Positions 25,550 through 33,796 of a stretch of DNA of 64,000 bases are shown in pieces. Origin of the DNA: Lactonifactor sp050944855 (GTDB lineage Bacteria > Bacillota > Clostridia > Lachnospirales > Lachnospiraceae). The notes under the pieces are model-generated. The model saw only the letters and a list, made by a program, of their open reading frames with translations. It was not told the origin of the DNA and did not search any database. Made by a program: the position numbers and the translations under genes. The stretch's first letter is position 1; each line of letters begins with the position of its first letter. Where the stretch lies: positions 8,494-72,493 of the forward strand of contig JBMNRU010000013.1 of NCBI GenBank assembly GCA_050944855.1. The letters run 5' to 3'.

Positions 25550-26809
25550 CTACATCTCACCGCCTTCGATCATTGTCTCTTCTTCTGTTTCCATATCCAT
25601 ATCCTCTGCCGGGGCCTCAGTACCCATGTTTCCTTCCATAGAGATCTGGGTTGCCAGGCCTTCCTGCAGGGTTTCTTCCGGGAAGGTGATGGCATCTTCC
25701 GTTGTGAGTCCTTCCAGGATTTCATACTCCATCAGTTCTTCGTTATATTCGCCCAGGACTACCGATCTTTTTTCTAATTTGCCTTTTCCGTTGTCGGCCC
25801 ATACATAGGGTTTTGTGTCTATATCACACAGGAAATAGTCCGGCAGCCATAAGCCGGATTTTTCATCTTCCTGTCCCATGTCTGTTTCAATATATACATG
25901 CTGGCCCAGCATCAGACCTTCGTCGGAATCCAGAGAAACGTAGAAAGGATACTTGGTGGATTGGTTTGCCGTATCTTCCATACCGTAATAGGCGTACGAG
26001 TTGCTGTTGCCCGTCTGTCCGTTTTCTGTGTCTACCGCGCCCATGGTTCCGTACCAGATGCTGTCATCCACCCGGGAACGAATGATGACAGGCTGTCCCT
26101 CTGTGACAGAATAGATGTTTTGTTCGTTGACAAATCCCTTGATACGAAGTCTTCCTGTCTCTAATATGGTGATAAAAGCATTGCTGGATTCTAATCCGTC
26201 ATTCATTTCGGAAGTATTGTTTTGGCGAATGGATTTGACTACACCGTCCACTTCACTGCTGATGGTCGCATTGTCAATACTGTGCTTTAACTGTTCAATT
26301 TCTATCTGTTTGCTTTTGATGGAATATTCTGTTTTCTTGATATCGTTTTGGGCTGTCTGGATCTGTGTCGTGTAATTCAGACGTTCCTCCTCGCCGGCAG
26401 AACGTTTTTCCTTTTCCAGAGCGGAAATTTGTTCATTCAAGTTAACAATGTCATTTTCCAGGCGTTCCAGATCCAGCTGGGCCTGATCCAGATTGCTTTG
26501 TGCCTCGTCGGTATCATAGGTAAAAAGCGGAGTACCCACCGTAACATCCTGTCCCTTTTCCACTAAGACTTCCTTTACCGTTTTATCAGGCTGCAGTTCT
26601 ACTTCATAAGTCTGCTGTGGTTCCGTAACACCGGAAAAGCGCTGCTGGATGCCAAGGCTTCCCTGATTTACAATCGTATTGACATTGGCAACGAATACGA
26701 CGTCTTTACTGGCTGCGGAGCCGCTGCGTCCCAGGAAAAACCAGAGTATGCCCGCAAGGAGCAGTATGCCGATGATGCTTCCCGAGATGATTATTTTTTT
26801 TCTTTTCAT
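25550..26809 (-). CDS. Efflux adaptor protein, HlyD/MacA family
   Basis: The preferred start is the ATG at 26809, with GGGAGG about 9 bp upstream, giving 419 residues. A membrane anchor (about 5-27) is followed by a lipoyl-like half (EVLVEKGQDVTVGTPLFTYD). A long coiled-coil hairpin (about 108-180) follows, and then the second half with SSEVDGVVKSIRQ. The C-terminus is acidic and methionine rich. It is the first gene of the operon, and a second different adaptor gene lies two genes downstream. Two adaptors with one ATPase and one permease suggest a mixed adaptor assembly or alternative substrates. Confidence 0.9.
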   Translation of the reverse strand: MKRKKIIISGSIIGILLLAGILWFFLGRSGSAASKDVVFVANVNTIVNQGSLGIQQRFSGVTEPQQTYEVELQPDKTVKEVLVEKGQDVTVGTPLFTYDTDEAQSNLDQAQLDLERLENDIVNLNEQISALEKEKRSAGEEERLNYTTQIQTAQNDIKKTEYSIKSKQIEIEQLKHSIDNATISSEVDGVVKSIRQNNTSEMNDGLESSNAFITILETGRLRIKGFVNEQNIYSVTEGQPVIIRSRVDDSIWYGTMGAVDTENGQTGNSNSYAYYGMEDTANQSTKYPFYVSLDSDEGLMLGQHVYIETDMGQEDEKSGLWLPDYFLCDIDTKPYVWADNGKGKLEKRSVVLGEYNEELMEYEILEGLTTEDAITFPEETLQEGLATQISMEGNMGTEAPAEDMDMETEEETMIEGGEM

Positions 26810-26880
26810 TGTATGTATCCTCCCATTTTTTCCTGCCAGTCGTTGGTTTGCTGCCAGCTTTTGGTTGAATGAGTACAAAA

Positions 26881-26939
26881 AATAAGTGTACTACTTCTAG
26901 TGATACACTTATTTTACTATGTGACTGTATAGGTGTCAA
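26881..26939 (-). promoter_or_regulatory. Efflux operon promoter with overlapping inverted repeat
   Basis: On the minus strand, -35 TTGACA (26939-26934) and -10 TAAAAT (26916-26911) are 17 bp apart. The inverted repeat AATAAGTGTA-N13-TACACTTATT (26881-26913) overlaps the -10 box and start point. This placement suits a repressor operator. No regulator gene adjoins the operon, so the binding protein is unknown. Confidence 0.72.
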
Positions 26940-26960
26940 AGTATACTTGCTATCTTAATA

Positions 26961-26974
26961 AAATCTTAAGATTT
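26961..26974. promoter_or_regulatory. 14-bp perfect palindrome between divergent promoters
   Basis: AAATCTTAAGATTT is fully self-complementary. It lies between the efflux promoter and the acyl-CoA ligase promoter. Its role is unknown; it may be an operator or simply AT-rich chance. Confidence 0.3.
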
Positions 26975-26999
26975 GTGGAGGCAGATATGCGATATAACA

Positions 27000-27028
27000 T
27001 TGACCAGCTTCTTTTAAAATGATATACT
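27000..27028 (+). promoter_or_regulatory. Promoter of the acyl-CoA ligase/iorAB operon
   Basis: TTGACC (27000-27005) and TATACT (27023-27028) are separated by 17 bp. The leader to the ATG at 27081 is about 45 nt and contains GGAAGGAAAG as ribosome binding site. Confidence 0.7.
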
Positions 27029-27080
27029 ATATGAAGTAGACGCGTTAATGCGCTAAAATGTATATTGGAAGGAAAGTATT

Positions 27081-28715
27081 ATGCCTATTACAGAGTTTTT
27101 AGAAAAAAATGCGAGAGAGTTTCCTCATGACATCTGTCTGGTGGAAATTAATCCTGAGATTCAGGAGAATCGTAGAGTAACATGGAAAGAGTATGAACTG
27201 ATTGAGCCAAGTCCTAAGACAAGCTATCGCCGTGAGATTACGTGGAGTGTGTTTAATGAAAAGGCCAATCGTTTTGCCAATCTTTTGCTGCAGCGAGGGA
27301 TCAAAAAGGGCGATAAAGTAGCGATTTTGATGATGAACGGCCTGGAATGGCTACCTATTTATTTTGGTATATTAAAAACCGGCGCTTTGGCAGTACCGTT
27401 AAATTTCCGCTATTCTGCAGATGAGATTGAATATTGTGTGAATCTGGCAGAAGTGGATGTACTGGTTTTCAGCAATCCTTTTATCGGTCGTGTAGAAGAG
27501 ATCGCGGACCGTATCAGCAAGGGAAGACTTCTGATTTATGTAGGAGAAGGCTGTCCGGGATTTGCAGATGATTATCATTCTCTGTCAGCGAACTGTTCCA
27601 GTCAGTCACCGGAGATCGTGCTGTCAGATGACGACTATGCGGCGATTTATTTTTCTTCGGGAACCACAGGATTTCCGAAGGCGATTTTACATAAACACAG
27701 AAGCCTGGTGCACTCCTGCAAGGTGGAACAGAACCATCACGGACAGACGAAAGAGGATGTATTCTTATGTATTCCGCCTCTGTATCATACCGGGGCTAAG
27801 ATGCACTGGTTCGGAAGCTTATTATCCGGCGGCAAGGCTGTTTTGTTGAAAGGTACAAAGCCGGAATTTATCCTGGATGCGGTATCTAAGGAAAAGTGTA
27901 CCATTGTATGGCTGCTGGTTCCGTGGGCACAGGATATTCTGGAGGCCATCGAAAGCGGAAGAGTAAATCTGGATGATTATGAACTGGATCAGTGGCGTCT
28001 GATGCACATTGGGGCACAGCCGGTACCGCAGAGCCTGATCAAGAGATGGAAGAGTATTTTCCCGAATCATGCTTACGACACCAATTATGGCCTGTCAGAA
28101 TCCATCGGCCCGGGCTGTGTGCATCTGGGCGTAGAAAATATTCATAAGGTTGGTGCCATCGGCAAAGCCGGATACGGCTGGGAGACGAAGATCGTAGACG
28201 AAAAGCATCAGACGGTAGAGCAGGGTGCGGTCGGTGAGCTTGCGGTGAAGGGCCCAGGAGTGATGGAATGTTATTACCGCGACGAGAAAGCGACAGCAGA
28301 GGTTCTGGAAGATGGATGGCTGTTTACCGGAGATATGGCACAGGAAGATGAAGATGGATTTATTTTCCTGGTAGACAGAAAGAAAGATGTTATTATTTCC
28401 GGCGGTGAGAATATTTACCCGGTTCAGATTGAGGACTTTATCCGTACTAATAACAAGGTGCATGATGTGGCAGTGATCGGTATGAAGGATCATCGTCTGG
28501 GAGAGATCGCGGCAGCGATCATCGAAGTAAAAGAAGGTATGGAGATGACAAAGGAAGAGGTAGATGCCTATTGTATGCAATTGCCCAGATACAAACGTCC
28601 GCATGAGGTGATCTTTGCACAGATCCCTAGAAATCCTACCGGTAAGATTGAAAAGCCAAAGCTTCGTGAGATCTATGGAGCAAATCGTTTGATCGCTGAG
28701 CAGAATATGGGTTAA
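27081..28715 (+). CDS. AMP-forming acyl-CoA ligase
   Basis: The 544-residue protein is a class I adenylate-forming enzyme. It has the P-loop-like YFSSGTTGFPKAI near residue 193, YGLSES (A5), GWLFTGDMA (A7), VDRKKDVIISGGENIYP (hinge) and the catalytic lysine in NPTGKIEKPKL near residue 530. It joins a carboxylic acid to CoA using ATP. It heads an operon with iorA, iorB, a paaK-like ligase and an ACT protein, so an aryl or branched acid is a likely substrate. It may also run in reverse with AMP and pyrophosphate to gain ATP, as proposed for related clusters. Substrate unproven. Confidence 0.9.
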   Translation: MPITEFLEKNAREFPHDICLVEINPEIQENRRVTWKEYELIEPSPKTSYRREITWSVFNEKANRFANLLLQRGIKKGDKVAILMMNGLEWLPIYFGILKTGALAVPLNFRYSADEIEYCVNLAEVDVLVFSNPFIGRVEEIADRISKGRLLIYVGEGCPGFADDYHSLSANCSSQSPEIVLSDDDYAAIYFSSGTTGFPKAILHKHRSLVHSCKVEQNHHGQTKEDVFLCIPPLYHTGAKMHWFGSLLSGGKAVLLKGTKPEFILDAVSKEKCTIVWLLVPWAQDILEAIESGRVNLDDYELDQWRLMHIGAQPVPQSLIKRWKSIFPNHAYDTNYGLSESIGPGCVHLGVENIHKVGAIGKAGYGWETKIVDEKHQTVEQGAVGELAVKGPGVMECYYRDEKATAEVLEDGWLFTGDMAQEDEDGFIFLVDRKKDVIISGGENIYPVQIEDFIRTNNKVHDVAVIGMKDHRLGEIAAAIIEVKEGMEMTKEEVDAYCMQLPRYKRPHEVIFAQIPRNPTGKIEKPKLREIYGANRLIAEQNMG

Positions 28716-28729
28716 GAAAGGAACAGGAC

Positions 28730-30469
28730 ATGAGTGAAGTAAAGATTATGTTAGGTAATGAGGCCATTGCCAGAGGCGCATATGAAGCAGGTGTCAAGGT
28801 GTCTGCAGCATATCCCGGCACGCCCAGTACGGAAATTAGTGAAAATATTGTGAAATATGATGAGATTTATGCAGAGTGGTCTCCCAACGAAAAGGTTGCG
28901 ATGGAAGTCGCTATCGGCGCTTCTATCAGCGGCGTTCGTTCTATGGCATCCATGAAGCATGTAGGTGTTAATGTGGCATCTGACCCGCTTTATACGGTTT
29001 CTTATGCAGGGGTCAATGGAGGCCTGGTATTGGTTGCAGCGGATGATCCAGGGTTATATTCTTCTCAGAATGAGCAGGATACCCGCTGTGTGGCAAGAGC
29101 AGCCATGGTTCCTGTATTGGAGCCTTCTGATTCTCAGGAAGCAAAGGATTTTATGAAATATGCGTTTGCATTATCTGAGAAATATGATACTCCCATGATC
29201 GTGCGTACCACAACCCGGCTCTCCCATTCCCAGGGTCCGGTTACCTTAGAGGACAGATGTGAGCCGCAGGATAAGCCATACGAGAGACAGGTAACAAAGT
29301 ATGTTATGATGCCGGGTAATGCCAAGGGAAGACATGTTTATGTGGAAAAACGGCTGAAAGATATGGCGGAAGATGCCTGCACCATGCCGGTAAATAAAAT
29401 GGAGATCAATGATACTAAGATTGGTTTTATTACCAGCGGTATTGCGTATCAGTATGTGAAAGAAGTCTGTCCGGATGCCAGTGTTTTGAAACTGGGTCTG
29501 GTGCATCCCCTTCCGAGAAAGCTGATTGAAGAATTTGCTTCTAAAGTTGAAACTTTGTATATTTTTGAAGAACTGGAGCCTGTATTTGAAGAGCAGATTA
29601 AGTCCTGGGGCATTTCCTGCATCGGAAAAGAAATTTTCACCGTACAGGGCGAATACAGTGCGAATATGCTTCGCCGGGCAGTTTTGAAGGAAGAGTCCAG
29701 CGTGAAAGAGGCAGCTCAGGTTCCGGCGCGTCCGCCGATCCTATGTCCGGGCTGTCCGCACAGAAGCGTTTATTCTGTATTAAATAAACTGAAAATACAT
29801 GCAGCCGGCGATATCGGATGCTATACCTTAGGTGCAGTTGCACCGCTGAGTGTGGTAGATACCACAGTCTGCATGGGTGCCAGCATTTCCACTCTGCATG
29901 GTATGGAAAAGGCAAAAGGCAAAGAATATATTAAGAACTGGGTGGCAGTGATCGGTGATTCTACCTTTATGCATACCGGTGTAAATTCCCTTATGAACAT
30001 GGTTTATAATCAGGGAACCGGTACGGTTATGATCCTGGATAATTCCACCACAGGTATGACAGGTCATCAGGATCATGCGGCAACGGGCAAGACTTTAAAA
30101 GGTGAGATCGTTCCTGCTATTAATATCCATGATCTGTGCAAAGCAATGGGAATCAAAAATGTGGTAGAAGTGAATGCCTTTGATACGAAAGAACTGGAAA
30201 AGGTTGTAAAAGAAGAGGTAGCAAAGGACGAAGTGTCTGTCATCATTACTAAATCTCCCTGTGTGCTGATCAAGGGACAGAAATTCCCATATAAATGCAG
30301 GCCGGTTACAGATAAATGTAAGAAATGCGGCATGTGCTTAAAACCGGGATGTCCGGCACTGACAAAGAAGGAAGACGGTACGATTTCCATTGATGCGACG
30401 ATGTGCAATGGCTGCGGACTGTGTATGAATCTTTGCAAATTTGATGCAATTGAGAAAGTAGAGGTGTAA
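28730..30469 (+). CDS. iorA: Indolepyruvate ferredoxin oxidoreductase, alpha subunit
   Basis: The 579-residue protein fuses the pyrimidine-binding domain (GAYEAGVKVSAAYPGTPSTE), a TPP-binding domain (LCPGCPHRSVY, then GDIGCYTLG) and a C-terminal ferredoxin domain. The latter has CKKCGMCLKPGCPAL and CNGCGLCMNLCKF, two 4Fe-4S motifs. Length and order fit IorA. With IorB it oxidatively decarboxylates arylpyruvates to arylacetyl-CoA with ferredoxin as acceptor. It lies 14 bp after the acyl-CoA ligase gene and 3 bp before iorB. It could be tuned to phenylpyruvate or hydroxyphenylpyruvate rather than indolepyruvate. Confidence 0.95.
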   Translation: MSEVKIMLGNEAIARGAYEAGVKVSAAYPGTPSTEISENIVKYDEIYAEWSPNEKVAMEVAIGASISGVRSMASMKHVGVNVASDPLYTVSYAGVNGGLVLVAADDPGLYSSQNEQDTRCVARAAMVPVLEPSDSQEAKDFMKYAFALSEKYDTPMIVRTTTRLSHSQGPVTLEDRCEPQDKPYERQVTKYVMMPGNAKGRHVYVEKRLKDMAEDACTMPVNKMEINDTKIGFITSGIAYQYVKEVCPDASVLKLGLVHPLPRKLIEEFASKVETLYIFEELEPVFEEQIKSWGISCIGKEIFTVQGEYSANMLRRAVLKEESSVKEAAQVPARPPILCPGCPHRSVYSVLNKLKIHAAGDIGCYTLGAVAPLSVVDTTVCMGASISTLHGMEKAKGKEYIKNWVAVIGDSTFMHTGVNSLMNMVYNQGTGTVMILDNSTTGMTGHQDHAATGKTLKGEIVPAINIHDLCKAMGIKNVVEVNAFDTKELEKVVKEEVAKDEVSVIITKSPCVLIKGQKFPYKCRPVTDKCKKCGMCLKPGCPALTKKEDGTISIDATMCNGCGLCMNLCKFDAIEKVEV

Positions 30470-30472
30470 GAG

Positions 30473-31048
30473 ATGGCAAATACAACGAAAAATATTATGA
30501 TCGTAGGTGTGGGCGGTCAGGGTACACTTCTTACCAGCCGTATTCTTGGCGGTATCACGGTTGCAGCAGGTTATGATGTTAAGCTGTCTGAGGTACACGG
30601 TATGGCACAGCGCGGCGGAAGTGTAGTGACGTTTGTACGCTATGGCGAGAAAGTAGCAGAACCTATTGTAGAAGAAGGTCAGGCAGATATTCTGATCGCA
30701 TTTGAGAAACTGGAAGCTTTGCGTTATGCACATTTTCTGAAAAAAGACGGTGTACTGGTTGTCAATGATCATCGTATTGACCCTATTACCGTTGTGACGG
30801 GCGTGGCTTCTTATCCGGAAAATATTATTGAAGGTCTGGAAAAAGAACATCGTGTGTATCGGGTGAAAGCAATGGAGGAAGCTCTTAAACTGGGTAATTC
30901 CAAAGTGTTTAATATCATTGTATTAGGTGTCGCTGCAAAACATATGGATTTCAGTAAAGAGACATGGCTTGAGGTTATTGAAAAGACAGTGCCGCCGAAA
31001 ACAGTTGAGATCAATAAAAAAGCGTTCCTGTTGGGCTACGAGAGTTAA
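30473..31048 (+). CDS. iorB: Indolepyruvate ferredoxin oxidoreductase, beta subunit
   Basis: This 191-residue protein has the gamma-domain fold of 2-oxoacid oxidoreductases. IMIVGVGGQGTLLTSRIL at the N-terminus and SEVHGMAQRGGSVVTFVRYG near residue 40 are diagnostic of IorB. It pairs with IorA encoded 3 bp upstream and is needed for CoA-dependent arylpyruvate oxidation. The next gene, a phenylacetate-CoA ligase homologue, starts 46 bp downstream. Confidence 0.95.
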   Translation: MANTTKNIMIVGVGGQGTLLTSRILGGITVAAGYDVKLSEVHGMAQRGGSVVTFVRYGEKVAEPIVEEGQADILIAFEKLEALRYAHFLKKDGVLVVNDHRIDPITVVTGVASYPENIIEGLEKEHRVYRVKAMEEALKLGNSKVFNIIVLGVAAKHMDFSKETWLEVIEKTVPPKTVEINKKAFLLGYES

Positions 31049-31094
31049 TGCTTCCGAAATAAACCGAAAATGACATAAATATGAAGCGGAGGAT

Positions 31095-32399
31095 ATGGAA
31101 ATGATTTGGAATGAAACAAAGGAATGTATGAGCCGTGATGAGATGACGGCCTTACAGAGCAAGCGTCTGGTAAAAACGGTTGACAGGGTATATCATAATG
31201 TAGAGTTTTACCGCAAAAAAATGCAGGCTTTAGGTATTGAACCGGGAGATATTAGAGGCATTGAGGACCTGGATAAGCTGCCATTTACTACAAAGGACGA
31301 TTTAAGGGATACGTATCCGTTTGGTCTTTGTGCCGTTCCCCGATCTGAGCTTGTACGTGTTCATGCATCCAGTGGTACTACTGGAAAAGCAACGGTTGTA
31401 GCCTATACACGTAAGGATATTGATATTTGGGCAGAGTGTGTTGCCAGAGCCTTTGCACAGGCCGGACTTACCAGAGATGATATGATTCAGGTAGCGTATG
31501 GCTATGGCCTGTTTACCGGTGGTCTCGGTGCACACTATGGTGCAGAGCATCTTGGTGCAACGGTAGTTCCCATGTCTACCGGCAATACCAAGAAATTAAC
31601 AACTATGATGCAGGATTTCGGGGTTACGGCAATCGCCTGTACACCGTCTTATCTGCTTCACATTGCAGAGACTCTGGAAGCTAACAATGCGCTGGATAAG
31701 ATCAAATTGAAAGCAGCGATCTGTGGTGCAGAGCCATGGACCGATCAGATGCGTATGCAGATTGAGGAAAAGCTGCATATTAATGCTTTTGACATTTACG
31801 GCCTGTCTGAAGTGATGGGACCGGGTGTTGCCTGTGACTGTATTTATCATAAAGGTCTTCATGTGTATGAAGATCACTTCCTTCCTGAGGTTGTGGATCC
31901 GAAGACCTTCCAGAAGGTTCCGGAAGGAGAAACCGGTGAGCTGGTATTTACAACATTAACCAAAGAAGGAATACCGCTGCTGCGTTACAGAACCAAGGAC
32001 TTAACCAGCATCAGTTACGGCAAATGCGAGTGCGGCAGGACGCTGGCCAGAATCAGCCGATTCAAAGGAAGATCTGATGATATGCTTATTATCCGCGGTG
32101 TGAATGTCTTCCCGTCTCAGGTTGAGGCTGCGCTTCTGGAAATGGGTGAGACCTCTCCGCATTACATGATGATTGTAGATCGTGTCAACAATCTGGATAC
32201 CTTAGAGGTTCAGGTAGAAGTGGGCGAAGAATTCTTCTCCGACAGAATCAGTGAGCTGGAAAGCCTGACGAAGAAAATTGCGCATGTACTTCAGCAGGCG
32301 ATCGGCCTTGCGGTTAAGGTAAAATTAGTTGAGCCAAAGACCATTGAGAGAAGTATGGGTAAAGCCGTGCATGTTATTGATAAACGTAAATTAGTATAA
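31095..32399 (+). CDS. Phenylacetate-CoA ligase family protein (PaaK-like)
   Basis: The 434-residue length is typical of PaaK enzymes. Motifs are VHASSGTTGKATVVAYT near residue 91, YGLSEVMGPGVACDC near residue 235, GELVFTTLTKEGIPLLRYRTKDL, and the C-terminal GRSDDMLIIRGVNVFPSQVE. It activates phenylacetate or related arylacetates to CoA thioesters with ATP, or works in reverse. In IorAB clusters of anaerobes such a ligase may recover energy from arylacetyl-CoA. The ACT-domain gene follows 18 bp later, a pairing often seen with this family. Confidence 0.93.
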   Translation: MEMIWNETKECMSRDEMTALQSKRLVKTVDRVYHNVEFYRKKMQALGIEPGDIRGIEDLDKLPFTTKDDLRDTYPFGLCAVPRSELVRVHASSGTTGKATVVAYTRKDIDIWAECVARAFAQAGLTRDDMIQVAYGYGLFTGGLGAHYGAEHLGATVVPMSTGNTKKLTTMMQDFGVTAIACTPSYLLHIAETLEANNALDKIKLKAAICGAEPWTDQMRMQIEEKLHINAFDIYGLSEVMGPGVACDCIYHKGLHVYEDHFLPEVVDPKTFQKVPEGETGELVFTTLTKEGIPLLRYRTKDLTSISYGKCECGRTLARISRFKGRSDDMLIIRGVNVFPSQVEAALLEMGETSPHYMMIVDRVNNLDTLEVQVEVGEEFFSDRISELESLTKKIAHVLQQAIGLAVKVKLVEPKTIERSMGKAVHVIDKRKLV

Positions 32400-32417
32400 G
32401 ATAAGGGAGGTATTGTT

Positions 32418-32837
32418 ATGAAACAGTTGTCCGTATTTTTGGAGAATAGAGAAGGCCGTCTGGACCTTGTATTAGAAACTTTAAAGAAAAATGATATTAA
32501 TATTCTTTCCTTATCACTTGCGGATACCAGTGATTATGGAGTTCTCCGTATGATCGTGACGGATCCCGTAAAGGGAAAAGCGGCATTAAGAGAACAGGGC
32601 TTTTCTGCCATGCTGACTCCGGTGCTGGCTGTTAAGATCGCGCATCAGGTAGGACAGCTGCAGGTTCTCCTGGCTGAGATCTGTAAAGCGGGCATTAATA
32701 TTGAGTATATGTATGCTCTTGCCACGGGGGCTGATTATGCATCTATTATCATTAAAACGGTAGATTTGGACAAGGCAGCAGAAGTAGTGGCTCAGACAGG
32801 TGTTGAGATGCTTACTTCTGAAGACCTGGAAGGATAA
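32418..32837 (+). CDS. ACT domain protein
   Basis: The 139-residue protein is two ACT-like halves. The first is KQLSVFLENREGRLDLVLETL with NINILSLSLADTSDYG; the second is QVGQLQVLLAEICKAGINIEYMYA. ACT domains bind amino acids and often regulate enzymes by feedback. It sits between a PaaK-like ligase and an amidohydrolase, so it may sense an aromatic amino acid and tune the pathway. It has no fused catalytic domain. Confidence 0.93.
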   Translation: MKQLSVFLENREGRLDLVLETLKKNDINILSLSLADTSDYGVLRMIVTDPVKGKAALREQGFSAMLTPVLAVKIAHQVGQLQVLLAEICKAGINIEYMYALATGADYASIIIKTVDLDKAAEVVAQTGVEMLTSEDLEG

Positions 32838-32840
32838 GCC

Positions 32841-33641
32841 ATGATGATTGATTTTCATACTCATATATTTCCGGATGCCATTGCCCAAAGGACGATTGAT
32901 TCGCTTTCTGAGAAAGCGCAGATCACGGCCGCAACGGATGGGACTTTGGGTGGTCTGTTAGCGTCTATGGATGAAAGCGGTGTGGATCTGTCCGTTATCC
33001 AGCCGGTTATGACGAGACCGTCCCAGTTTCATACAGTAAACACATTTGCGGCGGAAGTAAACCGAAAGTATGCAGGCAGACTGTTTTCTTTCGGCGGCAT
33101 TCATCCGGATAGTGAAGATTATAAAAAAGAGCTGGAAACCATTAAAGAATTGGGCCTTTTGGGGATTAAACTGCATCCGGATTATCAGCAGGTGATGATT
33201 GACGATGAAAGATACATGAGGATTATAGCGTATGCGGATGAGCTGGATCTGATTGTCCTGACCCATGCCGGTGTGGATATTGGGCTTCCTCATCCGGTGC
33301 ATTGTCCTCCGGATCGTATGCGCAGAGTTCTGGATGCCATTCATCCGAAGAAAATGGTGGTGGCGCATTATGGCGGCTGGGAACAGTGGGATGCTGCATA
33401 TGAGTACCTGGCAGGAGAAAATGTGTACTTTGATCTGGCGTTTACGCTGGAGTATATAAAAGAGGAAATGTTTTTTAAGATGCTGGAAAAGCATGGACAT
33501 GATAAAATTTTATTTGCGACGGATTCTCCCTGGGGCGGACAAAAAGAGCAGGTACAGAGACTGGATGCGCTGCATTTGGACCCCTCTGTGAAGGAAGACA
33601 TTTTTTCTCAAAATGCAAAAAGGCTGTTGAATTTAAAATAA
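32841..33641 (+). CDS. Amidohydrolase-related TIM-barrel hydrolase
   Basis: The 266-residue protein opens with MMIDFHTHIFPDAIA (metal HxH), then GGIHPDS, GIKLHPDYQ, VLTHAGVD and VAHYGG. Near the C-terminus FATDSPWGG supplies the metal aspartate. It belongs to the amidohydrolase_2 superfamily, which includes decarboxylases and lactone or amide hydrolases. It starts 3 bp after the ACT gene and ends at a strong terminator, so it belongs to the arylpyruvate operon. It might release an aromatic amino acid or acid from an amide. The reaction is not known. Confidence 0.88.
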   Translation: MMIDFHTHIFPDAIAQRTIDSLSEKAQITAATDGTLGGLLASMDESGVDLSVIQPVMTRPSQFHTVNTFAAEVNRKYAGRLFSFGGIHPDSEDYKKELETIKELGLLGIKLHPDYQQVMIDDERYMRIIAYADELDLIVLTHAGVDIGLPHPVHCPPDRMRRVLDAIHPKKMVVAHYGGWEQWDAAYEYLAGENVYFDLAFTLEYIKEEMFFKMLEKHGHDKILFATDSPWGGQKEQVQRLDALHLDPSVKEDIFSQNAKRLLNLK

Positions 33642-33648
33642 TTTTTTA

Positions 33649-33677
33649 AAAACCCTTGCATAAATGGCAAGGGTTTT
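33649..33677 (+). terminator. Terminator of the iorAB operon
   Basis: AAAACCCTTGC (33649-33659) pairs with GCAAGGGTTTT (33667-33677) around a 7-nt loop and ends in T residues. The right half overlaps the promoter of the next gene. Confidence 0.85.
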
Positions 33678-33684
33678 GTATAAT
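33656..33684 (+). promoter_or_regulatory. Symporter promoter embedded in the preceding terminator
   Basis: TTGCAT (33656-33661) and TATAAT (33679-33684) have 17-bp spacing. The -35 box lies in the terminator's left arm and loop, and the spacer covers the right arm. Start should be near 33691. Confidence 0.65.
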
Positions 33685-33698
33685 AAAAATACTTTAAG

Positions 33699-33731
33699 AC
33701 TTTAAAGCGTTGGTTCGCAACGGTTTAAAGT
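33699..33731 (+). promoter_or_regulatory. Long dyad at the symporter transcript start
   Basis: ACTTTAAAGCGTTG (33699-33712) and CAACGGTTTAAAGT (33718-33731) form a 14-bp stem with one mismatch and a 5-nt loop. It lies about 8 nt after the predicted start. It may be an operator or a 5' stabilising hairpin. Confidence 0.5.
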
Positions 33732-33796
33732 ACTGAACTCAAAAAGAAAAGATATAAAAATGTTTTGCCTATTGTGGAAAACGTAAGGAGGATAAC

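Noticed and set aside
26881..26913. Intrinsic terminator
   Set aside because: The inverted repeat lies on the promoter rather than after a gene, and the spacer is 13 nt, so an operator is more likely.
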